Shown piece after piece: positions 7,277 to 17,117 of a stretch of 64,000 nucleotides of DNA (within the stretch, counting starts at the first letter, position 1; each line of letters opens with the position of its first letter). The notes under the pieces are model-generated. The model saw only the letters and a list, made by a program, of their open reading frames with translations, made no database searches and had not been told where the DNA came from. Both the position numbers and the translations under genes were made by a program. Source of the DNA: a virus; IMG/VR virus record IMGVR_UViG_3300017977_000066, positions 90,897-154,896 of that record. The stretch is one strand, 5' to 3'.

Positions 7277-10123
7277 TTATATTTTCATTACTACGATATC
7301 AACATCGGAGGCTACTACAAGAGTACCATCAGCTTGCTTAATAAGTTTCTTATTGATGATGAACTTAGAACTATCTTTAACATAGTTAAGAACAGTTATA
7401 ACATTATCTGGAGATATGTCAGTAAGCTTAACTGATAACACATCAGTACCTATGACAGTTTGTATCTCGTTCTCTATACTAGCTATAGTAGTTGGCTTTA
7501 ATAACTCTTTCTGTAGTGTAAGGGTTATAAGTTTCTTTATAGCAGTAGTTATGACAAAAGTAACTTCTTTATGTATATATAATATAACCTTAGGTTTTAT
7601 GAAGTTATCGAAGGCTACATTAACATAGTTAATATTAAGAGTAACTTTATCTAAGTTGTTATAAGGCATGTACTTAATAGTAGTGTTGTCTAAAAGATAA
7701 TCATTAGCGACATCTAACTCATCAGTTATGACATTAGTAAGTTCTTTAAAATAACCTATCCTATACTCTTTATAGACCCTATCTGTAACTCTTAAGAAGT
7801 AATCCTCTATAAGTAACATATTAGGAACATGGATGATGCCATAAGTGTTGTCTATGATAGGAGTTTGATTCTCATCTAACATGACCTCACCTTCTTTATG
7901 TAACATTATAACATCGCCCTGATCATCTAAGACAGGATCTCCTTTAGTATGTTTAACTACCAACTCTACGTCATCATTAGTACCATCATTATTAGTATCT
8001 ATATAGTTAAGCTTAACAGTACCATCATCATCTAACTCATATACTGTCTCTGTATAGGTTAGTATAACATCAGCATCATAAGTCTTGAACTTCCTAGAGG
8101 TATAGTCTAGTCTATAGTTAGAGAATAAATGTTTTAAAGCTATACCGAATGTTAATGTAGCTGACTCTTGATAGAATACTGTCTTAGGAGTCTCTAAAAC
8201 TACTAGTGTGTTATCTACATTAGTACTGAGCCCATCTTCTGTACTATAGAACACTGCAGTTAATGAAGAATCTAAAGCTAAGGATACTCTTAATAAATCA
8301 CCACGCATAGTAGTGAATGTTACCTTATCATCAGCATCTATATAGCCATCTGTATATAGATCATACTTAACAAAGATCCTACCATTAAGTATGCTAGTAT
8401 TTCCTTTTATAACGAACTTACTACCATTAAGAGTAGTATACACTAGTTCGGAAGAGAACTTGCTTAGGTCTAGGTTAAATAGCCAATCGTCAGGCTGTAG
8501 TTCATATGTTAGTACATACTTGTCTAGCTCATATGTTAGACTTCTATCTAATATGGTTAAGAAGGTATCTAGTAGATCATTAATATATAATGTATCAGCG
8601 TTTGTTATACTTAACTGGTTAACATCATAAGCTCTTATAAACAATCCATTTTTATTATCTAGAACATATTTATAGATATTAAAGAAATACTTATTTTTAT
8701 TATACTCTACGATATCGGTACTGGCTACATCTTTTATAGTAGCTGCTTCACTAGTAGTCATAGCTACTGTAGAACCATTTATATATTTAAAGAACTGATA
8801 AGGCTCTATAATAACATGTGTATCATTACTCTTGATCTTCTCACTGTTGATAGTAGGTAGGTATAACTTAACATCATCATAGAACTCATCCATAGATGTA
8901 AATAGATCGTAGTCTAGACTACCTAGAGTCTTATTAACCATAAGCTCTCTTTCAAATATAGTATTAAATGTACCAGTATAGTTAAACCCGTATTTCTTTA
9001 TCTTCTCTTTTATCTCATATGTAGTTATAGGGAGCTTGTTATCTCCAGTACTACTATCTATGACCCTATCTTTAAGCTCTTGAAATGTTATCTCATCTCG
9101 TCCACCATATGTATATGTACTAGCTGTTATAAGGTAGTTGATGTTCTTTATACCAGTTATCCTAGGATCTTCTGTATCAGGAAGTGTTATAGTAAACGTG
9201 AACTCAGAGCTACTACTCTTAACCAGAGGTTCTACTATGTTACCTAGTGAAGTATAAATATCAGATTCTACATAACTAGAGATCATGTTGTTGAACATAT
9301 ATATAGATGGTACTTCTATAAGAACTCTGTTATCTAGAGGTTTGATTAGCATAGTAGGAGTACTAGGATTATAAACGAAGTTACTATATGTCTTATCAAG
9401 CTCTATGATAGAACCATCAGGAGTACTTATAGTTTTAGATGTTAGATATACATATCTCTCAGCATCATTAAGCACTATCTCAGAAACAAAAGGAGAGCCT
9501 TTTATGATAGTTTCGTTATGGGTATACTTCTTGATCTGCTGTAGTTCCATATCTAAGAATACCCACTCTTGCCCATCATCGTCAGTTACTAGATTACTGT
9601 TAATAACTTCACCACTATTATAGCTTATGTCTAATGTGTTAAACATGAACTTAGCAAATGTCTTACCATTAGCATAGCTTCTCACTAAGATATCATTCAG
9701 TAATGTAAATGTTATATCGTTAATAAGTATAAAGCTATACTTAGGTAATATGATATCAGTAAAGTTATTTCCATTATGACCAAATGTTAGCATATCTTTT
9801 TTATTTATCATGAAGTTAAATTTAGCTTTACTAGGTATAGCAAAAACATCATTAAGCTCATCATTAGTTAGATGGTGATAAAGTTCTTCTTTACTAGTAG
9901 CCAGATAGGGATACATGTTCCTCATACTTGCACTTACTTCATTAGTTATGGCAGAGCTTAAAGCAGCCATGTTCTCTTGTAAAAATGTAAATGGGTTACT
10001 AGGGTCAGGTAACTCTACAACTCCATTTAAACCTTTATCTATACGATCCATACTATCTACCATGATGAGATTGGGATCATAGATGTATTTAGTTAATTCT
10101 TTCTTTTCAGTTTCACTTAGCAT
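7277..10123 (-). CDS. Large virion structural protein, probably tail or baseplate (948 aa)
   Basis: The second largest structural-type product in the window in overall length and clearly beta-rich: many Thr, Tyr, Val and Asp residues and almost no Cys. The first 120 residues are helical and then switch to strand-rich sequence; this layout is common in baseplate wedge proteins of jumbo phages. There are Asp/Gly/Thr-rich loops near residues 720-770. The start has AAGGA upstream and lies 14 bases after the stop of the gene at 10138 on the same strand, so they form one operon. The specific baseplate role is inference from size, composition and context; no diagnostic motif was found. Confidence 0.6.
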   Translation of the reverse strand: MLSETEKKELTKYIYDPNLIMVDSMDRIDKGLNGVVELPDPSNPFTFLQENMAALSSAITNEVSASMRNMYPYLATSKEELYHHLTNDELNDVFAIPSKAKFNFMINKKDMLTFGHNGNNFTDIILPKYSFILINDITFTLLNDILVRSYANGKTFAKFMFNTLDISYNSGEVINSNLVTDDDGQEWVFLDMELQQIKKYTHNETIIKGSPFVSEIVLNDAERYVYLTSKTISTPDGSIIELDKTYSNFVYNPSTPTMLIKPLDNRVLIEVPSIYMFNNMISSYVESDIYTSLGNIVEPLVKSSSSEFTFTITLPDTEDPRITGIKNINYLITASTYTYGGRDEITFQELKDRVIDSSTGDNKLPITTYEIKEKIKKYGFNYTGTFNTIFERELMVNKTLGSLDYDLFTSMDEFYDDVKLYLPTINSEKIKSNDTHVIIEPYQFFKYINGSTVAMTTSEAATIKDVASTDIVEYNKNKYFFNIYKYVLDNKNGLFIRAYDVNQLSITNADTLYINDLLDTFLTILDRSLTYELDKYVLTYELQPDDWLFNLDLSKFSSELVYTTLNGSKFVIKGNTSILNGRIFVKYDLYTDGYIDADDKVTFTTMRGDLLRVSLALDSSLTAVFYSTEDGLSTNVDNTLVVLETPKTVFYQESATLTFGIALKHLFSNYRLDYTSRKFKTYDADVILTYTETVYELDDDGTVKLNYIDTNNDGTNDDVELVVKHTKGDPVLDDQGDVIMLHKEGEVMLDENQTPIIDNTYGIIHVPNMLLIEDYFLRVTDRVYKEYRIGYFKELTNVITDELDVANDYLLDNTTIKYMPYNNLDKVTLNINYVNVAFDNFIKPKVILYIHKEVTFVITTAIKKLITLTLQKELLKPTTIASIENEIQTVIGTDVLSVKLTDISPDNVITVLNYVKDSSKFIINKKLIKQADGTLVVASDVDIVVMKI

Positions 10124-10137
10124 AACTTATCCTTATT

Positions 10138-11307
10138 TTAATTTAGTGCGAAAGGGTCTTGGTTAAGACCTAAGACATCGTTGAGATTATCACTTTGTGT
10201 GTTATCCGTGAGACCGAACTGTGATGGCGGTGCTATAGGCTTATCCTCTTTAAGAGCATCCTCTTTACCAGCATCTATGAAATTCCTATAGCTAGCACTA
10301 TCTTTACTTATCAACCATACCAATTCAAATGTCTCTAGATTTATGACGGGATAGCCTCTAAAATCAAATGTCTTAAGCAGGTCATATGCTATAGGAACCA
10401 TCCTAGTAGGACTACCAGTTAAGAAGTTCTTAACATCAGGATGAAAAGTAGCTGCTAGTTTATTAAAGTCTAAGAGATATCTACTGTAGTTATATCTAGC
10501 TCCCATACAAGTAAAATTAATATTAATGTCATTAGTCTGCTCGTTATATGGCTTATCTCTACTATAGTCAGCATACTTACCACTAGGCCATGTATTAGGA
10601 AAACTAGCCCCTGTTACAAATGACTTAATTATGAATCTATTAGACTTGTCTAATGTGAACTTATATATCCTAGTGTTATAATCAAACTCATTCTCAGTTA
10701 TGAAGTCTAGATATGGATATACCATACCCTCAAATTCTAGTGATGAGTATTGGCCCCATTTTTCAAAGAGTGTAGATATAGGTTCGTTAATGAAGTTCTT
10801 AAATGTAGCACTTAATGAGAAGACATCGTTTATCTCGAACGTACCATCTATCATGGCTATCTGTTCTTTCCTTAACCCAGCTTTAGAAGTAAAAGTAGGA
10901 ACTGTACTATCTGGCCATCCAGACAGGTTAGTTAAGGTGTTGGTTAGTATAGGTATAAAAGGCATATGCTTATCTACAAAAGGACAGTCTATTTTTTCTG
11001 TACTATAGAACTCACTATTTAGCTCATAAGGGCATCTTGGATCTAATGTAACCCTAACGAATCTGTTAACAGTGTTAGGATTATCATCTAGGAGATTCTC
11101 TAAAAAATTACTATTCCTTATATTACTAGTCTGCATGTTTAGCTGTGGCCTAGTAAAGAACACTATACCTTGGCTCTCTTGGTTAGATTCTAATGATGGT
11201 AGTTGTTGACCATGACTAAAACCATATAGTGCATTACCTACTACTTTATCATTAGGTTTATTCTCAGAGGTATCCATAACCTCATTAATATTAATACGTT
11301 TTTTCAT
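10138..11307 (-). CDS. Putative virion structural protein (389 aa)
   Basis: The start at 11307 (ATG) is preferred over the in-frame TTG at 11313, because TGAGGA lies seven bases from the ATG. The N-terminus of about 60 residues is polar and probably flexible. The middle is beta-rich with many aromatic residues, and the tail is Asp/Asn/Pro-rich. It is the upstream member of a two-gene minus-strand operon with the 948-residue protein. This pairing and the composition point to a tail or baseplate component. No exact family is recognised. Confidence 0.55.
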   Translation of the reverse strand: MKKRININEVMDTSENKPNDKVVGNALYGFSHGQQLPSLESNQESQGIVFFTRPQLNMQTSNIRNSNFLENLLDDNPNTVNRFVRVTLDPRCPYELNSEFYSTEKIDCPFVDKHMPFIPILTNTLTNLSGWPDSTVPTFTSKAGLRKEQIAMIDGTFEINDVFSLSATFKNFINEPISTLFEKWGQYSSLEFEGMVYPYLDFITENEFDYNTRIYKFTLDKSNRFIIKSFVTGASFPNTWPSGKYADYSRDKPYNEQTNDININFTCMGARYNYSRYLLDFNKLAATFHPDVKNFLTGSPTRMVPIAYDLLKTFDFRGYPVINLETFELVWLISKDSASYRNFIDAGKEDALKEDKPIAPPSQFGLTDNTQSDNLNDVLGLNQDPFALN

Positions 11308-11315
11308 ACTCAAAT

Positions 11316-11330
11316 CCTCATTTTTTTCAA
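11316..11330 (-). promoter_or_regulatory. Class 2 promoter-like signal
   Basis: The minus strand reads TTGAAAAAAATGAGG, with a short spacer, ahead of the minus-strand structural operon. Confidence 0.35.
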
Positions 11331-11401
11331 GTTAACATCTCCCATATAAAAGATAGGCTCAAGCATTTGTTTGAAAAATGAAATTCAGCAAGGAGTTAAC
11401 C

Positions 11402-12661
11402 ATGACGGGTAATGCTTTAAGTAAAAGCCTATTAGTTATAGGTAATGTAATCAAAAACACAATCAACGACGAAGAGGATCTTTTAAAACTAGAACCCGAT
11501 GTAGTTACATCTGGTAAAATAACTAGACTTATGTCTAAGTTCATCATGACACCTAACATCATCATAGATAAAGACCTTAGTTATATCGACCAGTCTAACC
11601 TAGATAAGGTTATTAAAACAGAGATAAACTTATTCACAGGTATCGTTACTAATGCTTTCCAAGTACTAGCTAGTGTATATGGTTCAGAACCTAGTGTTAT
11701 AATAGAGAAGTTAGGTAGAGACTCTAATAAAGATTATCTGTCTGATATCAACCGTGTTAGAGATTTGATAGATGGCATAGAAAGCTTCGATTATGTAGCT
11801 GATGCTCTTTTCAATACCGATGGTATCTTGCCTATAGCTGGTGTAGAAGCTACCCAAGGGGGTAGAAACGTTAGACGTAATAATGGTAAAGGTGGAGCAC
11901 ATGTGCATATTAAGCCTAACATTAATGTTAAACCTAACATTAATATAGCTGCTAATAAAAAAGAGGGTGGTAATAAAAAAGACCCTATCAATAACACTGG
12001 TGATGTTACTGCTCAGAAACTTCATAAAGATGCTAATGGCTTTATGAATGTCTATAATATAGAACTTAACCTCACTACCGCTAAAGGTGAACAGAGAGTT
12101 ATAACCATCCCTATCATCATTTATCCTAACATCACTTATACAGATGCTAATACATTAGTAGGTAACATGTTAGATTCCGATGTAGATAAAGGTTTCTTAG
12201 ATAGAATAGACCAATACAGAGCTGGACTAGTTTCACTTTCAGATATTATATTCGCTACAGATTTAGTTAAGAAATATAGAGATAAGAAAATAACTAACCA
12301 AAATGAGGTAGCTTCTTATCTTAATGCTGTTGATAAAACAACTACAGTTAAAGAACTCTTACATAATAAGAAAAGCTTCTCTAGAAACTATAATATCTAC
12401 ATCTTCGATATAAACAAGAAACCTCTTGTAGAGAAACAAGTTAAAGGTTCTCTATTTAAGAACAGGTATAAAGATAAACTTATGAATTCACTTTCGGCCT
12501 TCTCTATTTGTTTTGTAGATGATGCTAAAGAAGAAGTAGTTAACTATGTAGATGACATACCTGGTTTTAGTGCATTAAGTTATAAGATGCTATCTAAGGA
12601 TAAAAATGATGATGTTAACAGTATCATGAAAGATCTTTTCAATGGCAAACAACCTTTTTAA
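11402..12661 (+). CDS. Probable head-interior protein with AGVE processing motif (419 aa)
   Basis: The start at 11402 is preferred over an in-frame ATG at 11378, since AAGGAG (11390-11395) is six bases before it. Residues 146-150 read AGVEA, the same motif found in the capsid protein and the protein at 15581, and match the small-x-Glu type site cleaved by phiKZ-like prohead proteases. Right after it comes a Gly/Arg/Asn-rich stretch and a short tandem repeat (KPNINVKPNINIA, about residues 163-175), likely disordered. The remainder is helical and Lys-rich. It is first in a run of four co-directional genes to 17017. The internal-head role is inference from the motif and neighbours. Confidence 0.55.
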   Translation: MTGNALSKSLLVIGNVIKNTINDEEDLLKLEPDVVTSGKITRLMSKFIMTPNIIIDKDLSYIDQSNLDKVIKTEINLFTGIVTNAFQVLASVYGSEPSVIIEKLGRDSNKDYLSDINRVRDLIDGIESFDYVADALFNTDGILPIAGVEATQGGRNVRRNNGKGGAHVHIKPNINVKPNINIAANKKEGGNKKDPINNTGDVTAQKLHKDANGFMNVYNIELNLTTAKGEQRVITIPIIIYPNITYTDANTLVGNMLDSDVDKGFLDRIDQYRAGLVSLSDIIFATDLVKKYRDKKITNQNEVASYLNAVDKTTTVKELLHNKKSFSRNYNIYIFDINKKPLVEKQVKGSLFKNRYKDKLMNSLSAFSICFVDDAKEEVVNYVDDIPGFSALSYKMLSKDKNDDVNSIMKDLFNGKQPF

Positions 12662-12672
12662 TGGAGTAAAAG

Positions 12673-13626
12673 ATGAGCAAACATGTAAAGAAAAAATTAG
12701 AAACATTGTATATAGAAAGAGATCAGCTTCTAGAGGTACTTAATGAGGTAGAGAAGAACATAGGTACTTCTACTATACCTACTTTAAAAAGCACTCTAGA
12801 TATAGTTAAGGGAACTAAAGTTCTTAAAGAGAGTATTTTATTTTCAGAAATGAAATTAAGAAATGATGAGGATTTCTTTAAGAGACTCATTAGTGTTACT
12901 ATTAAGTACTCCAAAATACTTCCTGTATTAAAGAATAAGGTTAATGAAGAGTTACCTGATACATTCGGTTCTAATACTAGTAATGTTAATATTAAGATAG
13001 CCTTATCATTAGTTAGTGAAGGTATCTTCTTAGCTGATAATGTAACAGACATAGTATCCTATATCATAAATACTTACTATACTAAGTCTGGTACTGAGCT
13101 AGAGTCTGGTTATAATCATAAGCTAGGGCATACTCTCATAAACCTTATAAAGCTTATACCCGAGTTAGAAAAAGCTAATCTTAGTGAGATAGTAGATATC
13201 ATCGGTAATGTACCTACTATAAACACATTAAGAAAAGAGACTAAGTCAGTTATACCTACTGATGTAGTTATAGGTTTTATTAGTAATACTTTTAAAATAA
13301 AAGGTGCTTATACTCTAACTTACATTAAGAGATCATTACGTTTTATTAATTTTAAAAAAGAGAATAAGACTAGAAAGATAAGTATAGCTGGTAAGAGTTT
13401 TATAGGTAATCCTGTTTATCACATAAGACTTTTTCTAATCGACTTAGAAGAGTTAAGATTTGAAAGACTTAAAGATAGTAGAAGACTTATGGAACTTAGA
13501 GTTTTAGAACTTAGACAGAAACAGCAGTCTGGGGTTACTGATGAAAAAGTTACAACAGCTATAAAGTATTATGAAGAAAAACTTAATAAGTTAGATATGA
13601 AAATAGAGAGATACCTTAGAGGGTAA
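12673..13626 (+). CDS. Unknown helical protein (317 aa)
   Basis: It starts 11 bases after the previous stop, with GGAG upstream, so it is co-translated with it. The protein is Lys/Glu/Leu-rich and largely helical. The last 80 residues look like a coiled coil with heptad-like Leu spacing and alternating Arg, Glu and Lys. No AGVE motif is present. Position within the internal-protein cluster suggests a morphogenesis role; the function is not known. Confidence 0.65.
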   Translation: MSKHVKKKLETLYIERDQLLEVLNEVEKNIGTSTIPTLKSTLDIVKGTKVLKESILFSEMKLRNDEDFFKRLISVTIKYSKILPVLKNKVNEELPDTFGSNTSNVNIKIALSLVSEGIFLADNVTDIVSYIINTYYTKSGTELESGYNHKLGHTLINLIKLIPELEKANLSEIVDIIGNVPTINTLRKETKSVIPTDVVIGFISNTFKIKGAYTLTYIKRSLRFINFKKENKTRKISIAGKSFIGNPVYHIRLFLIDLEELRFERLKDSRRLMELRVLELRQKQQSGVTDEKVTTAIKYYEEKLNKLDMKIERYLRG

Positions 13627-13656
13627 TCTCTTTATTACATTTTTAAGGAGAAATAA

Positions 13657-15405
13657 ATGTATGTGGTAACAAAAGAAGATGGTAATAATAGTAATTTTAC
13701 TAGTACATGTGAAGATGGTTATAGTTGTGACCCTTCTACTATGTATGAGGAGATAACTAAGGTAGATGTTATGGTTAACACACTGAATGTTAAGAAGCAC
13801 GCATTAGAGTCATCATTAGCGCTATTTAACAGAGTAGATGATGATGAGGAATATGTTAACATGTATGCTGCTTCTGAAGCTATGGTATATGCTAGGTTAG
13901 CAGATGTGGCTGATGATATAACAGTAGGTGCTGAAGGGTTCTTTAATGTTGTCTATAAGGTCATAGCAGCTATATTTAAATCTATCATATCCCTTATATC
14001 TAAGATCATAAAGTTCATAAGCAGCATCTTTAAAGCTATCTTTGGTTTTCTGAACCATGATGATGTAACAACTTCTAAAGGTAGAGAAGATAAATTAGAC
14101 ATCGTGAAGGATAAGTTTAAAGATACTATAGACGAGTTCGTTAAGCTTAAATCTGAAGGTTATAAGGTATCTGAAATCTATACTAAGAGCCAAGAAGCAG
14201 TTATAGAAGCTTCTATAGCTAAAATAATCGATATGGTTAATAAAAACCTACCTTTAAAAGCTTATAAAAATGGCATAGGTGCTGATAACACAGTCAGTCT
14301 AACATCTGTTATATCTGCATATCAGAAGTACATTAATGGTATAGATAATGTATCTAACCTACTAGGTAACAAAACATTCATAGACACATTAAGTATAGGT
14401 GTACTAGAGTTCAAGCATAAGAGTAAAACTGATAGGATAAGTAGTACTAATATATCCGATATCGTTAAAAACATTATGGAGGCTATACATAACGTTGACC
14501 TTAACAATCCTAATTTAAGTGATGATCACGCTTACCCTGTAACTTCTCCTGATATAGCTAGCTTGCATACTCTTGTAGAAGCTGTTACTGAAAAGATAAA
14601 TATCGTTGCTAAAAATCCATTCGCTGGTCTGTCTGCACATGTAAATTTACATACTACAACTGAGCTTAGAAAAGAGGTTATTAATGAGCTTTTCATAGAT
14701 GACAAAAACACTAATGCTGCTTTAATAGCTATAACTCCTAAGAAGGCTTATGTATTAAGTACTACAGAGAAAGATAAAGCTACTCTAGATGATATCGTTA
14801 GACAACTAAAAAAGGCGTCTGAAGATCTAAGTGAGCATGTACATGATAATGATAGTACGATGCTAGAGATACTAAGTGAGCTAGCTTCTATCATTAAACT
14901 TATAGCTGATAATGTTACTGTAAAATTAGAAGTCATTGCTATGGATAATATAGTAGCCCTAGATGATGTTAATGCTACTGGCGTTAATACCGATGACTTA
15001 GATTATATAGACTCTACATTCACCATGAAAGGTAATACCATTATAGCAGATGCGTTTAGACTATACACTAGAGAGCTTAATCTTACTAACACATTAAAAA
15101 AAGCTAAAGATACTATGGAAGCATTAGAATATGGATTCAAAGCTGAAGAGAAGAAATTAAAAGCTTTAGAAAAAGATATTAAAGATATTTTAAATAATGG
15201 CGATAAGAAAACTAGTTTAGGTAATAGTGTTAATAGTTTAGTAAATAGTGTAAACTTTGTATCTACTGCATATGCCCATAATGTTAAATCATTAACTACT
15301 CTCATAGGCGATGCTACTATTAGTTATAATAACTCTAAGTTCACTGACATCTGCTCAGAGATATTAAAGTTATATCGTAACAGATTAGTTAACATACAAC
15401 TATAG
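13657..15405 (+). CDS. Probable head-interior protein with amphipathic segment (582 aa)
   Basis: The start follows AAGGAG. A possible processing site VGAE-G lies at residues 90-94. It is followed directly by a striking Ile/Phe/Lys-rich amphipathic stretch (about 95-140) in which SIISLISKIIKFIS-type repeats alternate. The protein at 15581 has the same order: AGVE motif, then an amphipathic Lys/Trp/Phe helix. The rest is helical with many Asp, Lys, Asn and Thr residues. Such proteins resemble the cleaved inner-head proteins of phiKZ-like phages that are packed or ejected with DNA. This role is inference; membrane interaction of the amphipathic part is possible. Confidence 0.55.
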   Translation: MYVVTKEDGNNSNFTSTCEDGYSCDPSTMYEEITKVDVMVNTLNVKKHALESSLALFNRVDDDEEYVNMYAASEAMVYARLADVADDITVGAEGFFNVVYKVIAAIFKSIISLISKIIKFISSIFKAIFGFLNHDDVTTSKGREDKLDIVKDKFKDTIDEFVKLKSEGYKVSEIYTKSQEAVIEASIAKIIDMVNKNLPLKAYKNGIGADNTVSLTSVISAYQKYINGIDNVSNLLGNKTFIDTLSIGVLEFKHKSKTDRISSTNISDIVKNIMEAIHNVDLNNPNLSDDHAYPVTSPDIASLHTLVEAVTEKINIVAKNPFAGLSAHVNLHTTTELRKEVINELFIDDKNTNAALIAITPKKAYVLSTTEKDKATLDDIVRQLKKASEDLSEHVHDNDSTMLEILSELASIIKLIADNVTVKLEVIAMDNIVALDDVNATGVNTDDLDYIDSTFTMKGNTIIADAFRLYTRELNLTNTLKKAKDTMEALEYGFKAEEKKLKALEKDIKDILNNGDKKTSLGNSVNSLVNSVNFVSTAYAHNVKSLTTLIGDATISYNNSKFTDICSEILKLYRNRLVNIQL

Positions 15406-15445
15406 TATATACTAAGTACTCTAGGGTACTTGGTAGCTTTATTTT

Positions 15446-15526
15446 GCATAGTTAATATATTATGAGATAGAACTATAAAGAAAATAAAGTGGAACTATAC
15501 CTATACGGGCATACATATAACTATGC
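15446..15526 (+). promoter_or_regulatory. Structured leader with long-range 9-bp stem
   Basis: GCATAGTTA at 15446-15454 is the exact complement of TAACTATGC at 15518-15526, enclosing 63 bases. It lies in the 175-base gap before a gene with highly expressed codon use. The gap also holds a weak hairpin at about 15412-15433. Function is unproven. Confidence 0.35.
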
Positions 15527-15580
15527 GAGTGTACTGCACTTAAAACATTTTATAAAAATAAAAATATGAAGGATTTCATT

Positions 15581-17017
15581 ATGGGTTTCAAAATTGACTT
15601 AGGTTTAAATGAAAAAAGAGAAAGAAATACAACTGTAGATGTGGTTGCTGCTGCTGAGGCTATGAATGCTGCTGAGATGAGTCTTGTTAAATGTGAGACT
15701 GAAAAGGCTATCGTAGTTGCTGCTGCTGAGAACCTTGAGAGAGGTGTTCAACTTTCACAAGCTATCGCTGAAAAAACACAAGATGAAGGTGTTGCATTGG
15801 CTGTTGGTAATGAAGCATTAGTTGCATCTATGAGAATGTTAGGTCAAGCATCTGTTGGTGAATCACTTACTGCTGGTACTGAATCATTTACTGCTGGTGT
15901 AGAGGCTTCTGAGGGTATGCTTAAGAAGATGATCGATAAAGCTAAAGAGTATGCTAAAAAAGTATGGGATTTTATCCGTAACTTAATTGCTAAAGTTGTA
16001 AAATGGGTTAAGGCTCTTTTTGGTAAAGGTGATGATACTGCTACACAACTTAAAGAACTTCTTAAAAAAGCTAAAGATGACAAGCGCACTAAGCTTAATA
16101 CTAGCGAGTTCGATACTACTACTGCAACTAGACTTATTAAACAAGTTAAATATATCGCTAAACTTCGTGGTGACAAAGGTGTCGATGAGACTGCAGTTAT
16201 GGATAATCTAGGTGTCCTTTCTAAAGGCATATCTGCGGTTAAAGAGTTATCACTTAAAGATGCTTTAGGTGGGACTATGATAACAGAGGCTACTGCTGCT
16301 ATTGAAAACGCTGATGATAACATTACTTTAGATTCTTTAAAAAATAGTATTATTAGTGATATAGATATTCTGGATGAGAAAAATCAAGGTAAAATTCAAT
16401 TCACTGATGAACTTAAAAATGACCAAGATATGATTGAAGAAGAGTTAGATTCAGATATTGAAACTGCTATGGTTATGCCTTTATTTTTGGGTGCTGATTC
16501 TTTATCTGTTCTAGTTATCTACACTAATATCGATGATGCTACTATGTCTGATTTTAAAGCTGCTACTAAAATTGGTAAAGAAGCTGTTGATGTTGCTAAA
16601 AAAGCAGTCGATGGTATTAAAGTTAAAGTTATTACTATATCTCCGAGTTATGATGATGTAAAAGAGTATGAAGGTAAAATGGAGCCTATCCCATTTAACT
16701 CTGCTGATAACATCGTTAAAAAATTAGAAAAAGTTACTAAAAATGCAGATACGATAGCTAACAAATTAGAAAAAAATGCTGATAAAGTAGCTAAAGAGTT
16801 TAATAAAGCTTTAGATGATCTTGAAAAAACTGAGGCTGTTAAAAATAACACACCAGGTGTTAAAGGTTCTTTAGTACAACTTACTCGTTCACTAATTAAT
16901 CTTGCTGAAAAATCAACACAAGAAGTTGCTAAACACATGGCTTCACAAATTAGAGAAGCTGCTCGTCCTAAATGGGGTGATATCGTTAAAGAGTCTATTA
17001 GACTATACGAAAAATAG
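15581..17017 (+). CDS. Abundant head-interior protein candidate with AGVE processing site (478 aa)
   Basis: The start at 15581 is preferred over ATG 15566 because AAGGA (15569-15573) is well placed only for the second ATG. Codon use differs from neighbours: Ile is mostly ATC/ATT rather than ATA, and Ala and Gly are mostly GCT and GGT, as in the capsid gene, implying high expression. The N-terminal 108 residues are Ala/Glu-rich, like a removable propeptide, and end in ESFTAGVE-A. A Lys/Trp amphipathic helix (about 113-145) follows. The mature part is Lys/Asp/Ala-rich and helical, with a basic C-terminus. The best guess is a cleaved internal head protein; its amount and role would need proteomics. 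Confidence 0.6.
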   Translation: MGFKIDLGLNEKRERNTTVDVVAAAEAMNAAEMSLVKCETEKAIVVAAAENLERGVQLSQAIAEKTQDEGVALAVGNEALVASMRMLGQASVGESLTAGTESFTAGVEASEGMLKKMIDKAKEYAKKVWDFIRNLIAKVVKWVKALFGKGDDTATQLKELLKKAKDDKRTKLNTSEFDTTTATRLIKQVKYIAKLRGDKGVDETAVMDNLGVLSKGISAVKELSLKDALGGTMITEATAAIENADDNITLDSLKNSIISDIDILDEKNQGKIQFTDELKNDQDMIEEELDSDIETAMVMPLFLGADSLSVLVIYTNIDDATMSDFKAATKIGKEAVDVAKKAVDGIKVKVITISPSYDDVKEYEGKMEPIPFNSADNIVKKLEKVTKNADTIANKLEKNADKVAKEFNKALDDLEKTEAVKNNTPGVKGSLVQLTRSLINLAEKSTQEVAKHMASQIREAARPKWGDIVKESIRLYEK

Positions 17018-17030
17018 TCTTAGCTATTAA

Positions 17031-17067
17031 TAAGTCATTAGCCTTATGGCTAGTGGCTTATGACTTT
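17031..17067 (+). terminator. Probable terminator
   Basis: A 13-bp stem (17031-17043 with 17048-17060, TTAT loop, one wobble/mismatch) after the abundant protein gene, followed by TGACTTT. Confidence 0.5.
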
Positions 17068-17089
17068 AATAAGTTTTACAGATTTTCTT

Positions 17090-17108
17090 TTGAATTTAAT
17101 TATAAAGG
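17090..17108 (+). promoter_or_regulatory. Class 2 promoter-like signal
   Basis: TTGAATTTAATTATAAAGG, just before the structural gene block starting at 17118. Confidence 0.5.
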
Positions 17109-17117
17109 ATATATACT

